From Pseudomonadota bacterium (GTDB taxonomy: Bacteria; Pseudomonadota; Gammaproteobacteria; Burkholderiales; Rhodocyclaceae), in the NCBI GenBank assembly GCA_018261895.1, contig JAGTRT010000009.1, positions 39,509 to 103,508 on the forward strand: 64,000 nt of DNA. The letters are read 5' to 3'. Positions 9,501 through 17,936 of the stretch are shown here, one piece after another (positions within the stretch are counted from its first letter, which is position 1; every line of letters starts with the position of its first letter). Under the pieces are notes generated by a model. It was not told where the DNA came from and made no database searches. It saw nothing but the letters and a program-made list of their open reading frames with translations. The position numbers were made by a program, and so were the translations under genes.

Positions 9501-11881
9501 TGTTGAAAATCGATATTTACAGCTCACGCTTGGTCGCACATCGTTGTCGTCGCTTTATTTGTAAGCTTTCAGCAATGTTCCTTTTGGGGCTAGGCCTCCT
9601 GGGAGGTGCTAGTGCAAACGTTATTCAGGGAATTGATATTTCCCGGGTGGATGACAACGCTCAGATCGTGATTCGGTTCGAAACTGAAATTCAGTATTTA
9701 AGGCATGCACCCGAGCGAGAGGCTAAAGACCTTCGCGTTTTCTTCAAGGTTACGCAGCCGGGTTTTTCCGAGGGAGCGTTGATGCAGGAGGTGTTGCGGT
9801 CGCCGGCCAGCGACCTTGTTCCGCGCTTCAAGGTAATTTACCCGGAACTGGTTAATGGCATGCTGATTGCGTTTGAAAAATCAATTCGCTTTACCCTTAA
9901 GGCAGGTGGCGACGCGCAAAGTATTGTGCTTTTGATTCCCTTGCCCGCAGACAAGAAAAGGGCTGCTCCTGCAGAGAAAAAGACCTTGGGTGCGCCAGAA
10001 AAGGCTACGGCGCCGGTGCCGGTTGTTGTCCCAGAAGATCAAGTTCCGAAACAAACCCCAGATGCTGAAAAGCCATCTGATACACCGGCGCCGTTTAGTC
10101 ACGAGCAGATTGAAAGTCTGGCGACCGGCTTCATTGGCGAAGCTAGGGATGCGCTTATTCTAGGCGATGCCCCGAAGGCCGTGAATCGGCTGAATCGCCT
10201 GCTTGGCTTGCCAAACAATAGCCAGACGGAAAATGCTCAGGCACTGATCGGCGAGGCACGCGAGAAAAATGGCGAGATAGCAAAAGCTCGAGCTGAATAT
10301 GAACTTTATTTAAAGCTATTCCCGAATGGCGCTGCTGCTCCCAAGGTCAAGGAACGCCTTGCCGGGTTACCCAAGACAGATCCTGTACGTCGTACTGAGA
10401 GTCGTGTCAGACGTGATGACCGTCCTGCAGAATGGACAACTTTTGCAAGCCTCTCGACATACTGGTTCAATGGACAATCCAAGCAGGATTCAGGACCGAT
10501 GACACGGGATCAGAATACCCTGATTTCTTCATTGAGCGTAAATGCGCGTCTGCGTGATTCGGTAACCGATACGAGATTCGTGTTCAGGGATACGGATAGC
10601 CGTAACTTCCTCCGTCAAGATCGTGACTACAACCGGATTTATTCGGCTTACGTCGAAAGGACTGATCGCGAGGTCGGCTACTTTGTTCGGGCAGGGCGTC
10701 AAAATCCAAATGGTGCCGGGGTGCTCGAACGCTTTGATGGGGTCACTGGAAATTATAACCTTGCCACTGACTGGAAGATTGGTGCCGTTGCCGGTTCCGT
10801 GGTGAGCTTCCCGACAAAAGGCTTTGGCGGATTCGATCTGACGGTTAATAAGAGGTTTTACGGTGCCAACTTTGAATACCTTCCACAGCTTGGTCGACCT
10901 GGTGCCAGCCTTTATGCCATCGAGCAGACGCTCGAAGGCTATGTCGACCGGCGCGCACTAGGTACTGAGATTCGCTATTTCGATGGGCACTTCAGCGCGT
11001 TCGGTACTCTCGATTACGACATCCTTTACAAGGGGGTCAATATCGGTATGGCTCAGGCCAACTATACCGATCCGTGGGGTAACAGCTATTTTGTCAATTA
11101 CGACTATCGTAAAAGTCCTACGTACAGCCTGAATAACGCTTTGCAAAGTACCAGTCTTTTGGGTATCACTCAGGTTGGTGCTCTGGTTGATACTTATGGC
11201 ATCGGTCAGGCCCGCAAGATTGTTGTCGATTCAACGCCGACCATGAGCATGTTCGGGACGGGCGTGACGGTTCCGGTTGGTGAAAAATGGCAGTTCGGTT
11301 TTGATTTTCGAGGCTCCAAGGTATCAGGTCAAAACGTTGTCCTTGCCCTGAGGCAGATTTGTAAAGGCGGACTTGATTCTTCAGCGATTGGCGCCAGTGC
11401 TACAGATCCGATGTGTATTGGCGGCCCCTTGGGCGATGTTCTTGTTTCCCAAATGTGTAGCGGGTCTTACGATCCGTTTACCGAAACATGTAATGCGGGA
11501 CAAAATATTCAGGGCACGACAAATACCTATACGATGCAAGCAATTGGTACAAACTTGTTCGTGCCTGGTGGTGTCGGCGTTGCAATGGCCAGTTTCAACA
11601 AGGGCGATACTTCTTCAGGGCGGAATTACGGGCTAACCTATGTTTTCCCGTTTGCTGAGGCTTGGCGTCTGGAAGGCAGCATGCGCTATTTCTCATCAAA
11701 GAGCGATGCTGGCTCGGGACAGACCAATTTTTCTCCCAGCCTGAAATTGGGTTATCAGTGGCGTAGCGCAGTATTTCTTGAGACCGAAATTGGTACTTCG
11801 GATCAGAGGACAACCGGCACCAATCCTGGGACCAACAAGCGCGAATACCTTTATCTTGGTATGCGCTGGGACTATCGATAA
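9500..11881 (+). CDS. Outer-membrane beta-barrel protein with TPR-like N-terminal region
   Basis: About 793 residues. ATG 9500 overlaps the stop of the giant cytochrome (TGATG) with GGGA just before it; ATG 9491 is in frame and possible. A signal peptide ends near GGASA. Residues about 40-160 form a beta-rich domain (GIDISRVDDNAQIVIRF) that could be AMIN-like. A Pro/Lys linker and a short TPR-like helical region (ALILGDAPKAVNRLNRLLG) follow. The second half is built of alternating aromatic beta-strands and ends in ...YLYLGMRWDYR, the terminal aromatic pattern of outer-membrane barrels. Coupled translation with the cytochrome suggests a porin-like partner, analogous in role to MtrB/PioB barrels; sequence homology to those was not established. 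Confidence 0.72.
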   Translation: MLKIDIYSSRLVAHRCRRFICKLSAMFLLGLGLLGGASANVIQGIDISRVDDNAQIVIRFETEIQYLRHAPEREAKDLRVFFKVTQPGFSEGALMQEVLRSPASDLVPRFKVIYPELVNGMLIAFEKSIRFTLKAGGDAQSIVLLIPLPADKKRAAPAEKKTLGAPEKATAPVPVVVPEDQVPKQTPDAEKPSDTPAPFSHEQIESLATGFIGEARDALILGDAPKAVNRLNRLLGLPNNSQTENAQALIGEAREKNGEIAKARAEYELYLKLFPNGAAAPKVKERLAGLPKTDPVRRTESRVRRDDRPAEWTTFASLSTYWFNGQSKQDSGPMTRDQNTLISSLSVNARLRDSVTDTRFVFRDTDSRNFLRQDRDYNRIYSAYVERTDREVGYFVRAGRQNPNGAGVLERFDGVTGNYNLATDWKIGAVAGSVVSFPTKGFGGFDLTVNKRFYGANFEYLPQLGRPGASLYAIEQTLEGYVDRRALGTEIRYFDGHFSAFGTLDYDILYKGVNIGMAQANYTDPWGNSYFVNYDYRKSPTYSLNNALQSTSLLGITQVGALVDTYGIGQARKIVVDSTPTMSMFGTGVTVPVGEKWQFGFDFRGSKVSGQNVVLALRQICKGGLDSSAIGASATDPMCIGGPLGDVLVSQMCSGSYDPFTETCNAGQNIQGTTNTYTMQAIGTNLFVPGGVGVAMASFNKGDTSSGRNYGLTYVFPFAEAWRLEGSMRYFSSKSDAGSGQTNFSPSLKLGYQWRSAVFLETEIGTSDQRTTGTNPGTNKREYLYLGMRWDYR

Positions 11882-11983
11882 TAGTCGTTTGATAGCTTAT
11901 AAATTGTTTTCGATTTCTTGCAACCCTGAGGTTGTAGTAGCTTTGTTGCGCTTCAATTTACAGAATGATTTGGTGAGCCCTTT

Positions 11984-13198
11984 ATGACTTTTGTTTATAT
12001 CGTTTTGGCCAGTATTTCTCTATCTCTCCTCGTGTTGTGGGGCTTGGGGAAGTATGCCGCCAAAAAATCGAATGCAGGCGAAAAGGTTGATATCGCCACG
12101 GCACTGCGTGATCTGCTGATTGCCAAGGCTGAGGGGCGTATTGATCAAGCGGAGTTCGAGCGCCAGCAGGCGATGTTGCACGCAACGGTTCTGCAGTCCG
12201 ATTCAGGATCGTCGACGCGTGACTGGACTGTCATCTTGCGTTGGGCTGCTCCCGCGATTTTGATTGTGCTGGTTGCCGGCGGGCTGTATTGGGGGGCGCC
12301 ATCGCCGAGTGGCGTGCCGGCCAGCGGCAACGAGGAAATTGCCAAGCTGCCTGAAGCAAAACAGAACGCGCAGGCGGGTAGCGGTGGCGATCTGAATACC
12401 GTTGCAAAGAAGCTCGCCGACAAGATGGCCAAGGACCCGAATAATGGTGAGGGATGGTTGCTGCTGGCCAAGACCTATATCGAACTGCGGCGCCATGCGG
12501 AAGCGGATGCAGCTTATGAGAAGGCGTCGGCGCTCGTTACCCTTGATGCGTCGGCATTGGCGGACTGGGCTGACGCTCGCGTCATGACCAAGGATCGGAA
12601 ATGGGATGACGAGTCACGGAAAATCGTCAAGCGGGCTGTGGCTGCCGATCCCAAGCACGTCAAGGCGTTGGCGCTGGCTGGCAGCGAAGCTTTTGATCGG
12701 GCTGACTACAAGGCAGCTATCGATTTCTGGAAGCGCATGAAGGCGGCAGCCGCGCCCGATTCGATGGATGCCAAGTTGGCGGATGCCAATATTGCTGAGG
12801 CCAATGCCATGATGTCGGGCAAGAAGCCTGTTGCCGGCGCCGCGCCGGCTGCCGCGATTGACGCTGTAGCCGGTACGGTGACGCTGAGTTCGAAGCTGAA
12901 GGGCAAGGTTGGCGCCGAGGATACGGTTTTCGTCACGGCGAAAGCGCCGGACGGCAGTGGCGCACCGCTGGCCGTGGGGCGTTTCAAGGGCAAGGATTTT
13001 CCGATCGAGTTTCGTCTCGATGACAGCGCTGCCATCATGCCGGGGCGGACCATTTCGCAGTTTTCTGAAGTGCTCGTGACCGCTAAGGTCTCCAAGAGCG
13101 GTACTGCCGACGCGAGCAAGGGCGACATCCTGGCTGCACCAGTCAAGGCCAAGCTGGGTACGACGAATCTGGTTGTGGAATTGAACGCCGAGCGCTGA
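11984..13198 (+). CDS. ccmI: Cytochrome c maturation factor CcmI-like, TPR protein
   Basis: 404 residues. An N-terminal membrane helix (residues about 3-20) is followed by the typical CcmI cytoplasmic stretch (ALRDLLIAKAEGRIDQAEFERQQ). A second helix lies near residue 85, then TPR helices at about 150-270. The C-terminal beta domain has the CcmI/CycH signature (AGTVTLSSKLKGKV, PLAVGRFKGKDFPIEFRLDDS). CcmI holds apocytochrome CXXCH tails for haem attachment in the periplasm. GGTGAG precedes the ATG. No other ccm genes are near, so it stands alone after the multihaem genes, where a dedicated chaperone would make sense (inference). Confidence 0.82.
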   Translation: MTFVYIVLASISLSLLVLWGLGKYAAKKSNAGEKVDIATALRDLLIAKAEGRIDQAEFERQQAMLHATVLQSDSGSSTRDWTVILRWAAPAILIVLVAGGLYWGAPSPSGVPASGNEEIAKLPEAKQNAQAGSGGDLNTVAKKLADKMAKDPNNGEGWLLLAKTYIELRRHAEADAAYEKASALVTLDASALADWADARVMTKDRKWDDESRKIVKRAVAADPKHVKALALAGSEAFDRADYKAAIDFWKRMKAAAAPDSMDAKLADANIAEANAMMSGKKPVAGAAPAAAIDAVAGTVTLSSKLKGKVGAEDTVFVTAKAPDGSGAPLAVGRFKGKDFPIEFRLDDSAAIMPGRTISQFSEVLVTAKVSKSGTADASKGDILAAPVKAKLGTTNLVVELNAER

Positions 13199-13212
13199 GC
13201 CCGGCGTAACGC

Positions 13213-14181
13213 CTATGCCGGCAAGTGTGCCGGGAACAAGGGGGCGCGGCCCGTGGCAAGATAGTTCTTGCAGCGCTCAATATATTCCTTCGTGCTTTTT
13301 GGCATTGCCGTTCTGGCGCGGGAAATATAGAAAATCAGGTCGCGGCCCTGGCGGATGAGCTGTTGCCCATCTGACAGGTTGTAGGTGAACGGGGCGCTGT
13401 AGACGCTTTGGTCATTCCTGACGGTCAGATCGGCGAGGCGCTCTCCTGCCGTGACCATGCGGGCCCAGACGTCGAAGATGTCGCTGTCAGTACGCAGGGT
13501 TTCGGTCTTGATCTTGGCGGCAATCGCGAGATCGCGCACCGGACCCTCGATGTCGGAAAATGCCGGAATGCCGCTGAAATTATCGATCATCGCGTTGGAG
13601 ATCAGGTCAATGTCGCGCAGCACCTGGCCAATCTTGATGTAGCGGCTCTCGTAGAAGTCCTCGAGGGGAATCGAAAAGGCGCGGAAAGGTTCGCCCCACA
13701 GTTCGTCGATGCCTTCTTCGCCGCTGCGGTGCATGACGCAACGACCCAGTTCCATGGCGTCGAGCAGGCATTTGCCGCACTCGCGCATGAGCGGGTTGTC
13801 ACTCAGGATTTCGATGCCGCAAGCCTGCAGTTCGACGAGTTTGCGGAAAATGTCGGCGGCGCGGTTGAACAGCGCACCAGCCAGCATGGCCCCCTTGACG
13901 CGTTTGCGGGCAGGGTCGGTTTCTGCTTCGTAAGTCGTACGTGCCTCATGGAGGCGGGTGCCGGGGATGTTCAGGCCGTGTTCGGTGTGGTTGAACAGGC
14001 GTCGGGTCAGGGCGTCGATGAGCCGTTTCTTGGCTTCCAGCGTGTCGGCAGGAACGGGATAGGTCTTGATCCAGTATCCGTCGTAGAAGACGCGCTCCAG
14101 CCCGTCGATGACACGGCGGGTGCCTTCCGGTGGATTGTCAGCGTGGCTCGGTACGTGAGCCAGTTGGTGCGCATTGGTCAT
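13213..14181 (-). CDS. Conserved-looking protein of unknown function
   Basis: I do not recognise this 322-residue protein. It is soluble, with no signal peptide or membrane helix. It is mostly helical, with a short aromatic stretch near the N-terminus (VFYDGYWIKTYP) and a C-R-x-x-C-type grouping in the middle (MRECGKCLLDAMELGRCVMH). ATG 14181 is preferred; a TTG nine bases upstream is in frame. It converges on ccmI with only 14 bases between the stops and stands alone on its strand before the histidine kinase gene. Confidence 0.6.
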   Translation of the reverse strand: MTNAHQLAHVPSHADNPPEGTRRVIDGLERVFYDGYWIKTYPVPADTLEAKKRLIDALTRRLFNHTEHGLNIPGTRLHEARTTYEAETDPARKRVKGAMLAGALFNRAADIFRKLVELQACGIEILSDNPLMRECGKCLLDAMELGRCVMHRSGEEGIDELWGEPFRAFSIPLEDFYESRYIKIGQVLRDIDLISNAMIDNFSGIPAFSDIEGPVRDLAIAAKIKTETLRTDSDIFDVWARMVTAGERLADLTVRNDQSVYSAPFTYNLSDGQQLIRQGRDLIFYISRARTAMPKSTKEYIERCKNYLATGRAPLFPAHLPA

Positions 14182-14246
14182 GGTCGTCAACAGGAATGCT
14201 TCGGCATGGATTGGTTTCGGGCCAATTAAACATCATATGCCGTGAA

Positions 14247-15587
14247 TCAGCGAGCCGGGAATTGTACCTTGACCGCTAAGCCTTTTGGCGTATTCGTTGC
14301 GCCGAGTTTCAGTGTCGCGGAATGCAGTTCGGCGATGCGGGCGACGATGGCCAACCCGAGGCCGCTGCCCGGTTGGCTGCCCTGATTGAGGCGGTGAAAG
14401 CGACGGAGCACCGATTCCCTTTCCTCGGCAGGAATTCCCGGGCCGTTATCGGAAACGGTCAGCGTGACAGACGACGCGTCACGTTCGGCCTCGACGCGAA
14501 CCTGACCCCCTTCCGGCGTATAGCGTACGGCGTTGTCGACCAGGTTGCGGATGAGTACGCGCAGCCATTCAGCCTGTCCGGTGACCATGGCGTTGCCGGT
14601 GGCGGTGAGGTCGAAATCGATGTTTTTCGCGAGAATTTGCGGACCGAGGTCGGCGCAGACCTCTTCGGCCAGCTTTGCCAGATCGACTGCCTGGGGATCG
14701 GGCAGACCGGATTCCGGGTCAAGGCGGGCGAGGTGCAGCATCTGATCGACCAGGTGGGCGGCGCGGGTCAGGCCGCTTTGCAACTGGTTAAGCGAACGAT
14801 CGCGTTCTTCGTTGTCGCGCGCACGCTGGGCAACCTGAAGCTGGGCCTGAAGCGCTGCCAGCGGGGTGCGCAGTTCGTGGGCGGCGTCGGCCGTGAAGCG
14901 GCGTTCGGCCTCCAGCGTGTGTTCGACGCGCTGAAAGAGGCCATTGAGGGCTTCAAGCAGGGTGCGGATTTCTTCCGGGGCGGTGGCCGGCTGGACCGGC
15001 TGTAATTGCTGCGGGTCGCGGCTGGCGATCTGGCGGGCGATACCGTCCAGCGGGGCGAAGCCGCGCCGGGTGGCAAGCCAGACCCAGAGTCCGATCAAGG
15101 GCAGGCCAAAAAGGGCGGGAAAGAGCAGGCGCCAGGCGATGTGGCCGATCAGTTCGTCTCGGATGTGATGGTTTTCGCTGACCTGGACCTGCAGGGTATG
15201 GTCTTCGTTCCACTGGCTGAAATGGCGCCAGTGGCCGTCCTGGTTGGTCTGCGTTTCGGAAAAGCCGGTTTCCACGGTCAACGGGAAATTTGGCGCATTT
15301 TTGGAACGCATGAGCAGCGTGCCGTCGGTGCGCCAGATCTGGAAGCGCAGTCGGCGCTGGTATTTATGTGTGGCGTCGCCGAGATCCTCGATGTCCTCGC
15401 CTTCGTCGTGGCTGGCCAGGGCGAGCAGGGTCTGGGCGGCCTGGGCGAGCTGGGCGTCGAACAGTTCGTCCACTTCGTGGTGGGCGTCGATGTAGCTGAA
15501 GGCCATGGTGACCAGCCAGGCGGCGGATACGCCGCCAAGCAGCAGGCCGAGCAGGCGGCGGCGCAGCGAGAACCAGACGGTGGTCAT
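14247..15587 (-). CDS. Sensor histidine kinase, QseC/TctE-like
   Basis: 446 residues. Membrane helices lie at about 10-30 and 152-172 with a periplasmic sensor domain between. A HAMP-like linker follows, then the H box (FTADAAHELRTPL, His237), N box (NLVDNAVRYTP) and G boxes (DNGPGIP, GSGLGLAIV). It phosphorylates the response regulator whose gene overlaps its start by four bases. The nearest other operon is shp-dhc-cytb, and SHP loci often carry their own two-component system, so control of that operon is the best guess. The inducing signal cannot be read from the sequence. Confidence 0.88.
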   Translation of the reverse strand: MTTVWFSLRRRLLGLLLGGVSAAWLVTMAFSYIDAHHEVDELFDAQLAQAAQTLLALASHDEGEDIEDLGDATHKYQRRLRFQIWRTDGTLLMRSKNAPNFPLTVETGFSETQTNQDGHWRHFSQWNEDHTLQVQVSENHHIRDELIGHIAWRLLFPALFGLPLIGLWVWLATRRGFAPLDGIARQIASRDPQQLQPVQPATAPEEIRTLLEALNGLFQRVEHTLEAERRFTADAAHELRTPLAALQAQLQVAQRARDNEERDRSLNQLQSGLTRAAHLVDQMLHLARLDPESGLPDPQAVDLAKLAEEVCADLGPQILAKNIDFDLTATGNAMVTGQAEWLRVLIRNLVDNAVRYTPEGGQVRVEAERDASSVTLTVSDNGPGIPAEERESVLRRFHRLNQGSQPGSGLGLAIVARIAELHSATLKLGATNTPKGLAVKVQFPAR

Positions 15588-16240
15588 TTGGGAATGGTGT
15601 AGCCGACCCCGCGCAGGGTGCGGATGAGGTCGCTGCCCAGTTTCTTGCGCAGATGATGGATATGCACTTCCAGGGCGTTGCTGTCCGGTTCGTCGCGCCA
15701 GCCGTAAACCGACTGTTCGAGCTGGGTGCGGGTCAGCACGCGGCCGGCATTTTCGAGCAGCATCTGGAGCAGGGAATATTCCCTGCTGGAGAGTTCGACC
15801 TCCTGGCCGGCCAGCGTGACGCGGTGGGCGGCGAGATCGACAGCCAGGTCCCCGTGCGTGAGCATCGGCGCGGCACGACCGGCGCTGCGCCGGGTCAGGG
15901 CGCGGATCCGGGCGCTCAGCTCGTCGAGATCGATCGGTTTGACGAGGTAGTCGTCGGCGCCGGCATCGAGCCCGGATACCTTGTCGCCGGTCGCATCGCG
16001 GGCGGTGAGGATGAGGATGGGAACGGTCACCCCCCGACTGCGCGCGCGATTCAGGACATCCATGCCGGAAAGCCTGGGCAGGCCGAGGTCGAGGACGACC
16101 AGATCGAAGCTTTCGCTTTGCAGCGCCTGATCGGCGGAATGGCCGTCGCGCAGCCAGTCGACCGCGAAGCCGGACTGGCGCAGACCGATGGTCAGGCCGT
16201 CGCCGAGTTCCGGATCGTCTTCAACAAGGAGGATACGCAT
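15584..16240 (-). CDS. OmpR-family response regulator, QseB/PmrA-like
   Basis: 218 residues. The receiver carries the acidic pair (VEDD), phospho-acceptor Asp51 (VVLDLGLP) and conserved Lys (DYLVKP). The C-terminal winged helix ends LRKKLGSDLIRTLRGVGYTIPK, the typical QseB/TctD ending. It overlaps the kinase gene by four bases (ATGA). QseB/PmrA relatives bind direct repeats of CTTAA-type half sites spaced 11 bp; exactly such an array lies at 17937-17975 before the shp gene. Confidence 0.9.
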   Translation of the reverse strand: MRILLVEDDPELGDGLTIGLRQSGFAVDWLRDGHSADQALQSESFDLVVLDLGLPRLSGMDVLNRARSRGVTVPILILTARDATGDKVSGLDAGADDYLVKPIDLDELSARIRALTRRSAGRAAPMLTHGDLAVDLAAHRVTLAGQEVELSSREYSLLQMLLENAGRVLTRTQLEQSVYGWRDEPDSNALEVHIHHLRKKLGSDLIRTLRGVGYTIPK

Positions 16241-16277
16241 GGGCGGATTTTAGTGGTCTGCTTCGTGAATGGCGAGC

Positions 16278-16390
16278 CAAGATGAAAGCACTGGATTTGT
16301 GTTCCTGGCTAGGCGCGAACCGCAGCAATAGCCGAAGCTATTGCGAGGATGAGCAACAACGCCAGGGGCGCAAAGACTAGCTTTCATGGA
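16278..16390. repeat. Imperfect inverted repeat of about 113 bp
   Basis: The arms pair in order: ATGAAAGC (16282-16289) with GCTTTCAT (16380-16387), CCTGGC (16304-16309) with GCCAGG (16361-16366), and GCAATAGC (16325-16332) with GCTATTGC (16337-16344) around a CGAA loop. It fills the gap between the response regulator start and the end of the cytochrome b operon. It could be a REP/MITE-like element or a structured RNA; no flanking target duplication was found. Confidence 0.6.
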
Positions 16391-16414
16391 TCGAGCAATT
16401 GCGAAGTAGATCAC

Positions 16415-17020
16415 TTAGCTTGCCAGCCACCAGCTGGCAGCAGCGATCCAGACCAGCAGGAAGATGGCAGCCAGCGGTCGTGCGGAGGGAATGGCTTGTT
16501 CCGGCGAACCTTGCTTGTGGCCGGTCACCATGGCGCGAACCAGGTTTTCACCGTGCAAGAGGCTTCCGGAAATGACGCCGGCAACGTGTACGAAGACGAC
16601 GGTGAGCATCGTCGCGGCCAGACCTTCGTGCAGTTCTTCCAGCCATTCGCCGCCCAGCTCGTTGTACATCGCCCAGCCAACGAGACCGGTGGCGATGCCC
16701 AAGGCGAGCAGCAGGACGATGGCCCAGCCGCCGGCCGGGTTATGGCCGGTGTGATGGTCCGGTTCTAGGCGCAGCAGACTGCGCAGGTAGTCGACTACCG
16801 AAGTCGGGCCGCGGACGAAATCGACGAAACGCGCGTAACGCGAACCGATGAAGCCCCAGGGCAGACGGAACAGCGCCACGGCGACAACAACGCCGCCGGC
16901 AAAGGCGTGGACGAGGCGGAAGGTTTCACTTTCCGAGGTCAGCCAGGCGAGGATGAAACCACCGACCATGAGCCAGTGGCCAAGCCGTACCGGCCAGTCC
17001 CAGACGAGGATTTTTTGCAT
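16415..17020 (-). CDS. Cytochrome b561-family membrane protein of the SHP operon
   Basis: 201 residues with four membrane helices and histidines placed for two b haems (LGHWLMVGG, FRLVHAFAGG, ELHEGLAAT, VFVHVAGVIS). It begins with the family sequence KILVWDWPVRLGHW. Cytochromes of this group pass electrons from the quinone pool to periplasmic c-type partners. It is the last gene of the shp-dhc-cytb operon, three bases after dhc, and is the presumed electron donor of the DHC and SHP proteins. Confidence 0.88.
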   Translation of the reverse strand: MQKILVWDWPVRLGHWLMVGGFILAWLTSESETFRLVHAFAGGVVVAVALFRLPWGFIGSRYARFVDFVRGPTSVVDYLRSLLRLEPDHHTGHNPAGGWAIVLLLALGIATGLVGWAMYNELGGEWLEELHEGLAATMLTVVFVHVAGVISGSLLHGENLVRAMVTGHKQGSPEQAIPSARPLAAIFLLVWIAAASWWLAS

Positions 17021-17023
17021 GAT

Positions 17024-17485
17024 CTACTCCCGAAGTTCGCGAATGCTGATGTCGTGTTCGCTGTAACTGCCCTTGGCGGCGCCGGGGTGGCAGCCTTCGC
17101 AATTGGCTGCCGATTTGACGCGCGGGTCGCGCCAGAAACGGGCCGGAATTTCGCGATGCTTGCGCACGAAGCGCTGGGTTTGCGTGATGCGCGGCGGATT
17201 GCCGGCGTCGCCCAAGCGGCTCGCGCTGCCGGCATTGCGCTCGAAGAAGGATTTCAATTTTGCGGCATTTTCCCGGTCGACCGTGGCATCGGTCCCGAAG
17301 TGGTCGTTCAGCCCGGCCATCAGTTTGCGCCAGTCGTCAGCGGCGAGCAGCGCCGGTTGGTAGGCGATGTGGCAGCTGCTGCATTCGCTGATGAAAGCGG
17401 CTGGCGCATCGGCCGGCATGGGCAGGCGGTCGGCATGGGCGTGAAAGGCCACGCCGAAGAGGGTCATCAGAAGTATCTTTTTCAT
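17024..17485 (-). CDS. Diheme cytochrome c (DHC family)
   Basis: 153 residues with a signal peptide (MKKILLMTLFGVAFHAHA) and two haem motifs, CSSCH and CEGCH. The family sequence around LAADDWRKLMAGLNDHFGTDA is present. DHC shuttles electrons between the membrane cytochrome b and SHP in the periplasm. The gene lies one base after shp and three before the cytochrome b gene. The segment TVDRENAAKLKS is encoded by a diverged copy of the 34-bp dispersed repeat, read in the same frame as in gloB and pgeF; it aligns where ordinary family members also have sequence, so function is probably intact. Confidence 0.88.
   Translation of the reverse strand: MKKILLMTLFGVAFHAHADRLPMPADAPAAFISECSSCHIAYQPALLAADDWRKLMAGLNDHFGTDATVDRENAAKLKSFFERNAGSASRLGDAGNPPRITQTQRFVRKHREIPARFWRDPRVKSAANCEGCHPGAAKGSYSEHDISIRELRE
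17251..17284 (-). repeat. 34-bp dispersed repeat, diverged copy inside the diheme cytochrome gene
   Basis: On the minus strand this reads ACGGTCGACCGGGAAAATG then CCGCAAAATTGAAAT. By hand alignment it matches the best intergenic copy at 27 of 34 positions without gaps. It is in frame and encodes TVDRENAAKLK. Confidence 0.55.
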
Positions 17486-17486
17486 G

Positions 17487-17888
17487 TCAGCGCACCTCGC
17501 TCAGGTAGCTCAGGAAATCCGCCTTCTCGGCTGGCGAGCAGGCGCGGCCGACGACTTCCTTGCAGTTGCGGCCGAACCATTTTTCGACCTTGGCCGGGTC
17601 GCTCAGGCGTTCCGGATTGGCGGCAACGGCCAGTGGTTTGATCGCCTTGCCGGTGACGGCGTGCTGGCCTGCATGCATCGGGTTGTCGGTGTGGCAGCTG
17701 GTGCAGGCCGGCATTTTGTCGTTATTGGTGAAGCGCTGGCGGAACAAGGTTTCGCCGCGTTTGGCCGAGGGCGCGAAGCCGGGTTGTTGGGCGGCGGCTT
17801 CGGCGACGTAGGTCTGGCGAATCTGTTGCGGGGTTTCGGCGTGGCAGGCCAGGCTGGCCAGCAGCATGACGAGGGGAATGGCTCGCAT
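17487..17888 (-). CDS. shp: SHP-like monohaem cytochrome c (DUF1924 family)
   Basis: 133 residues from ATG 17888, chosen because AAGGAG lies eight bases upstream and it starts directly with the signal peptide; an ATG 24 bases earlier is in frame. One haem motif, CTSCH at residues 62-66. Asn108-Cys109 and Cys117 correspond in spacing to the Asn distal ligand and adjacent disulfide described for sphaeroides haem protein (SHP), an oxygen-binding high-spin cytochrome. It is the first gene of shp-dhc-cytb. The physiological role of SHP is uncertain; electron delivery to oxygen, NO or similar small ligands has been considered. Confidence 0.85.
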   Translation of the reverse strand: MRAIPLVMLLASLACHAETPQQIRQTYVAEAAAQQPGFAPSAKRGETLFRQRFTNNDKMPACTSCHTDNPMHAGQHAVTGKAIKPLAVAANPERLSDPAKVEKWFGRNCKEVVGRACSPAEKADFLSYLSEVR

Positions 17889-17936
17889 CGTTGTTCTCCT
17901 TGAGGTGTTCATGGGAAAGGAGTGTAGAAATCGAGC

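Noticed and set aside
15274-15307. Further possible 34-bp repeat copy in the histidine kinase gene
   Set aside because: Only about 22 of 34 bases match, close to what the best chance hit in 64 kb would give; the kinase sequence looks ordinary there.
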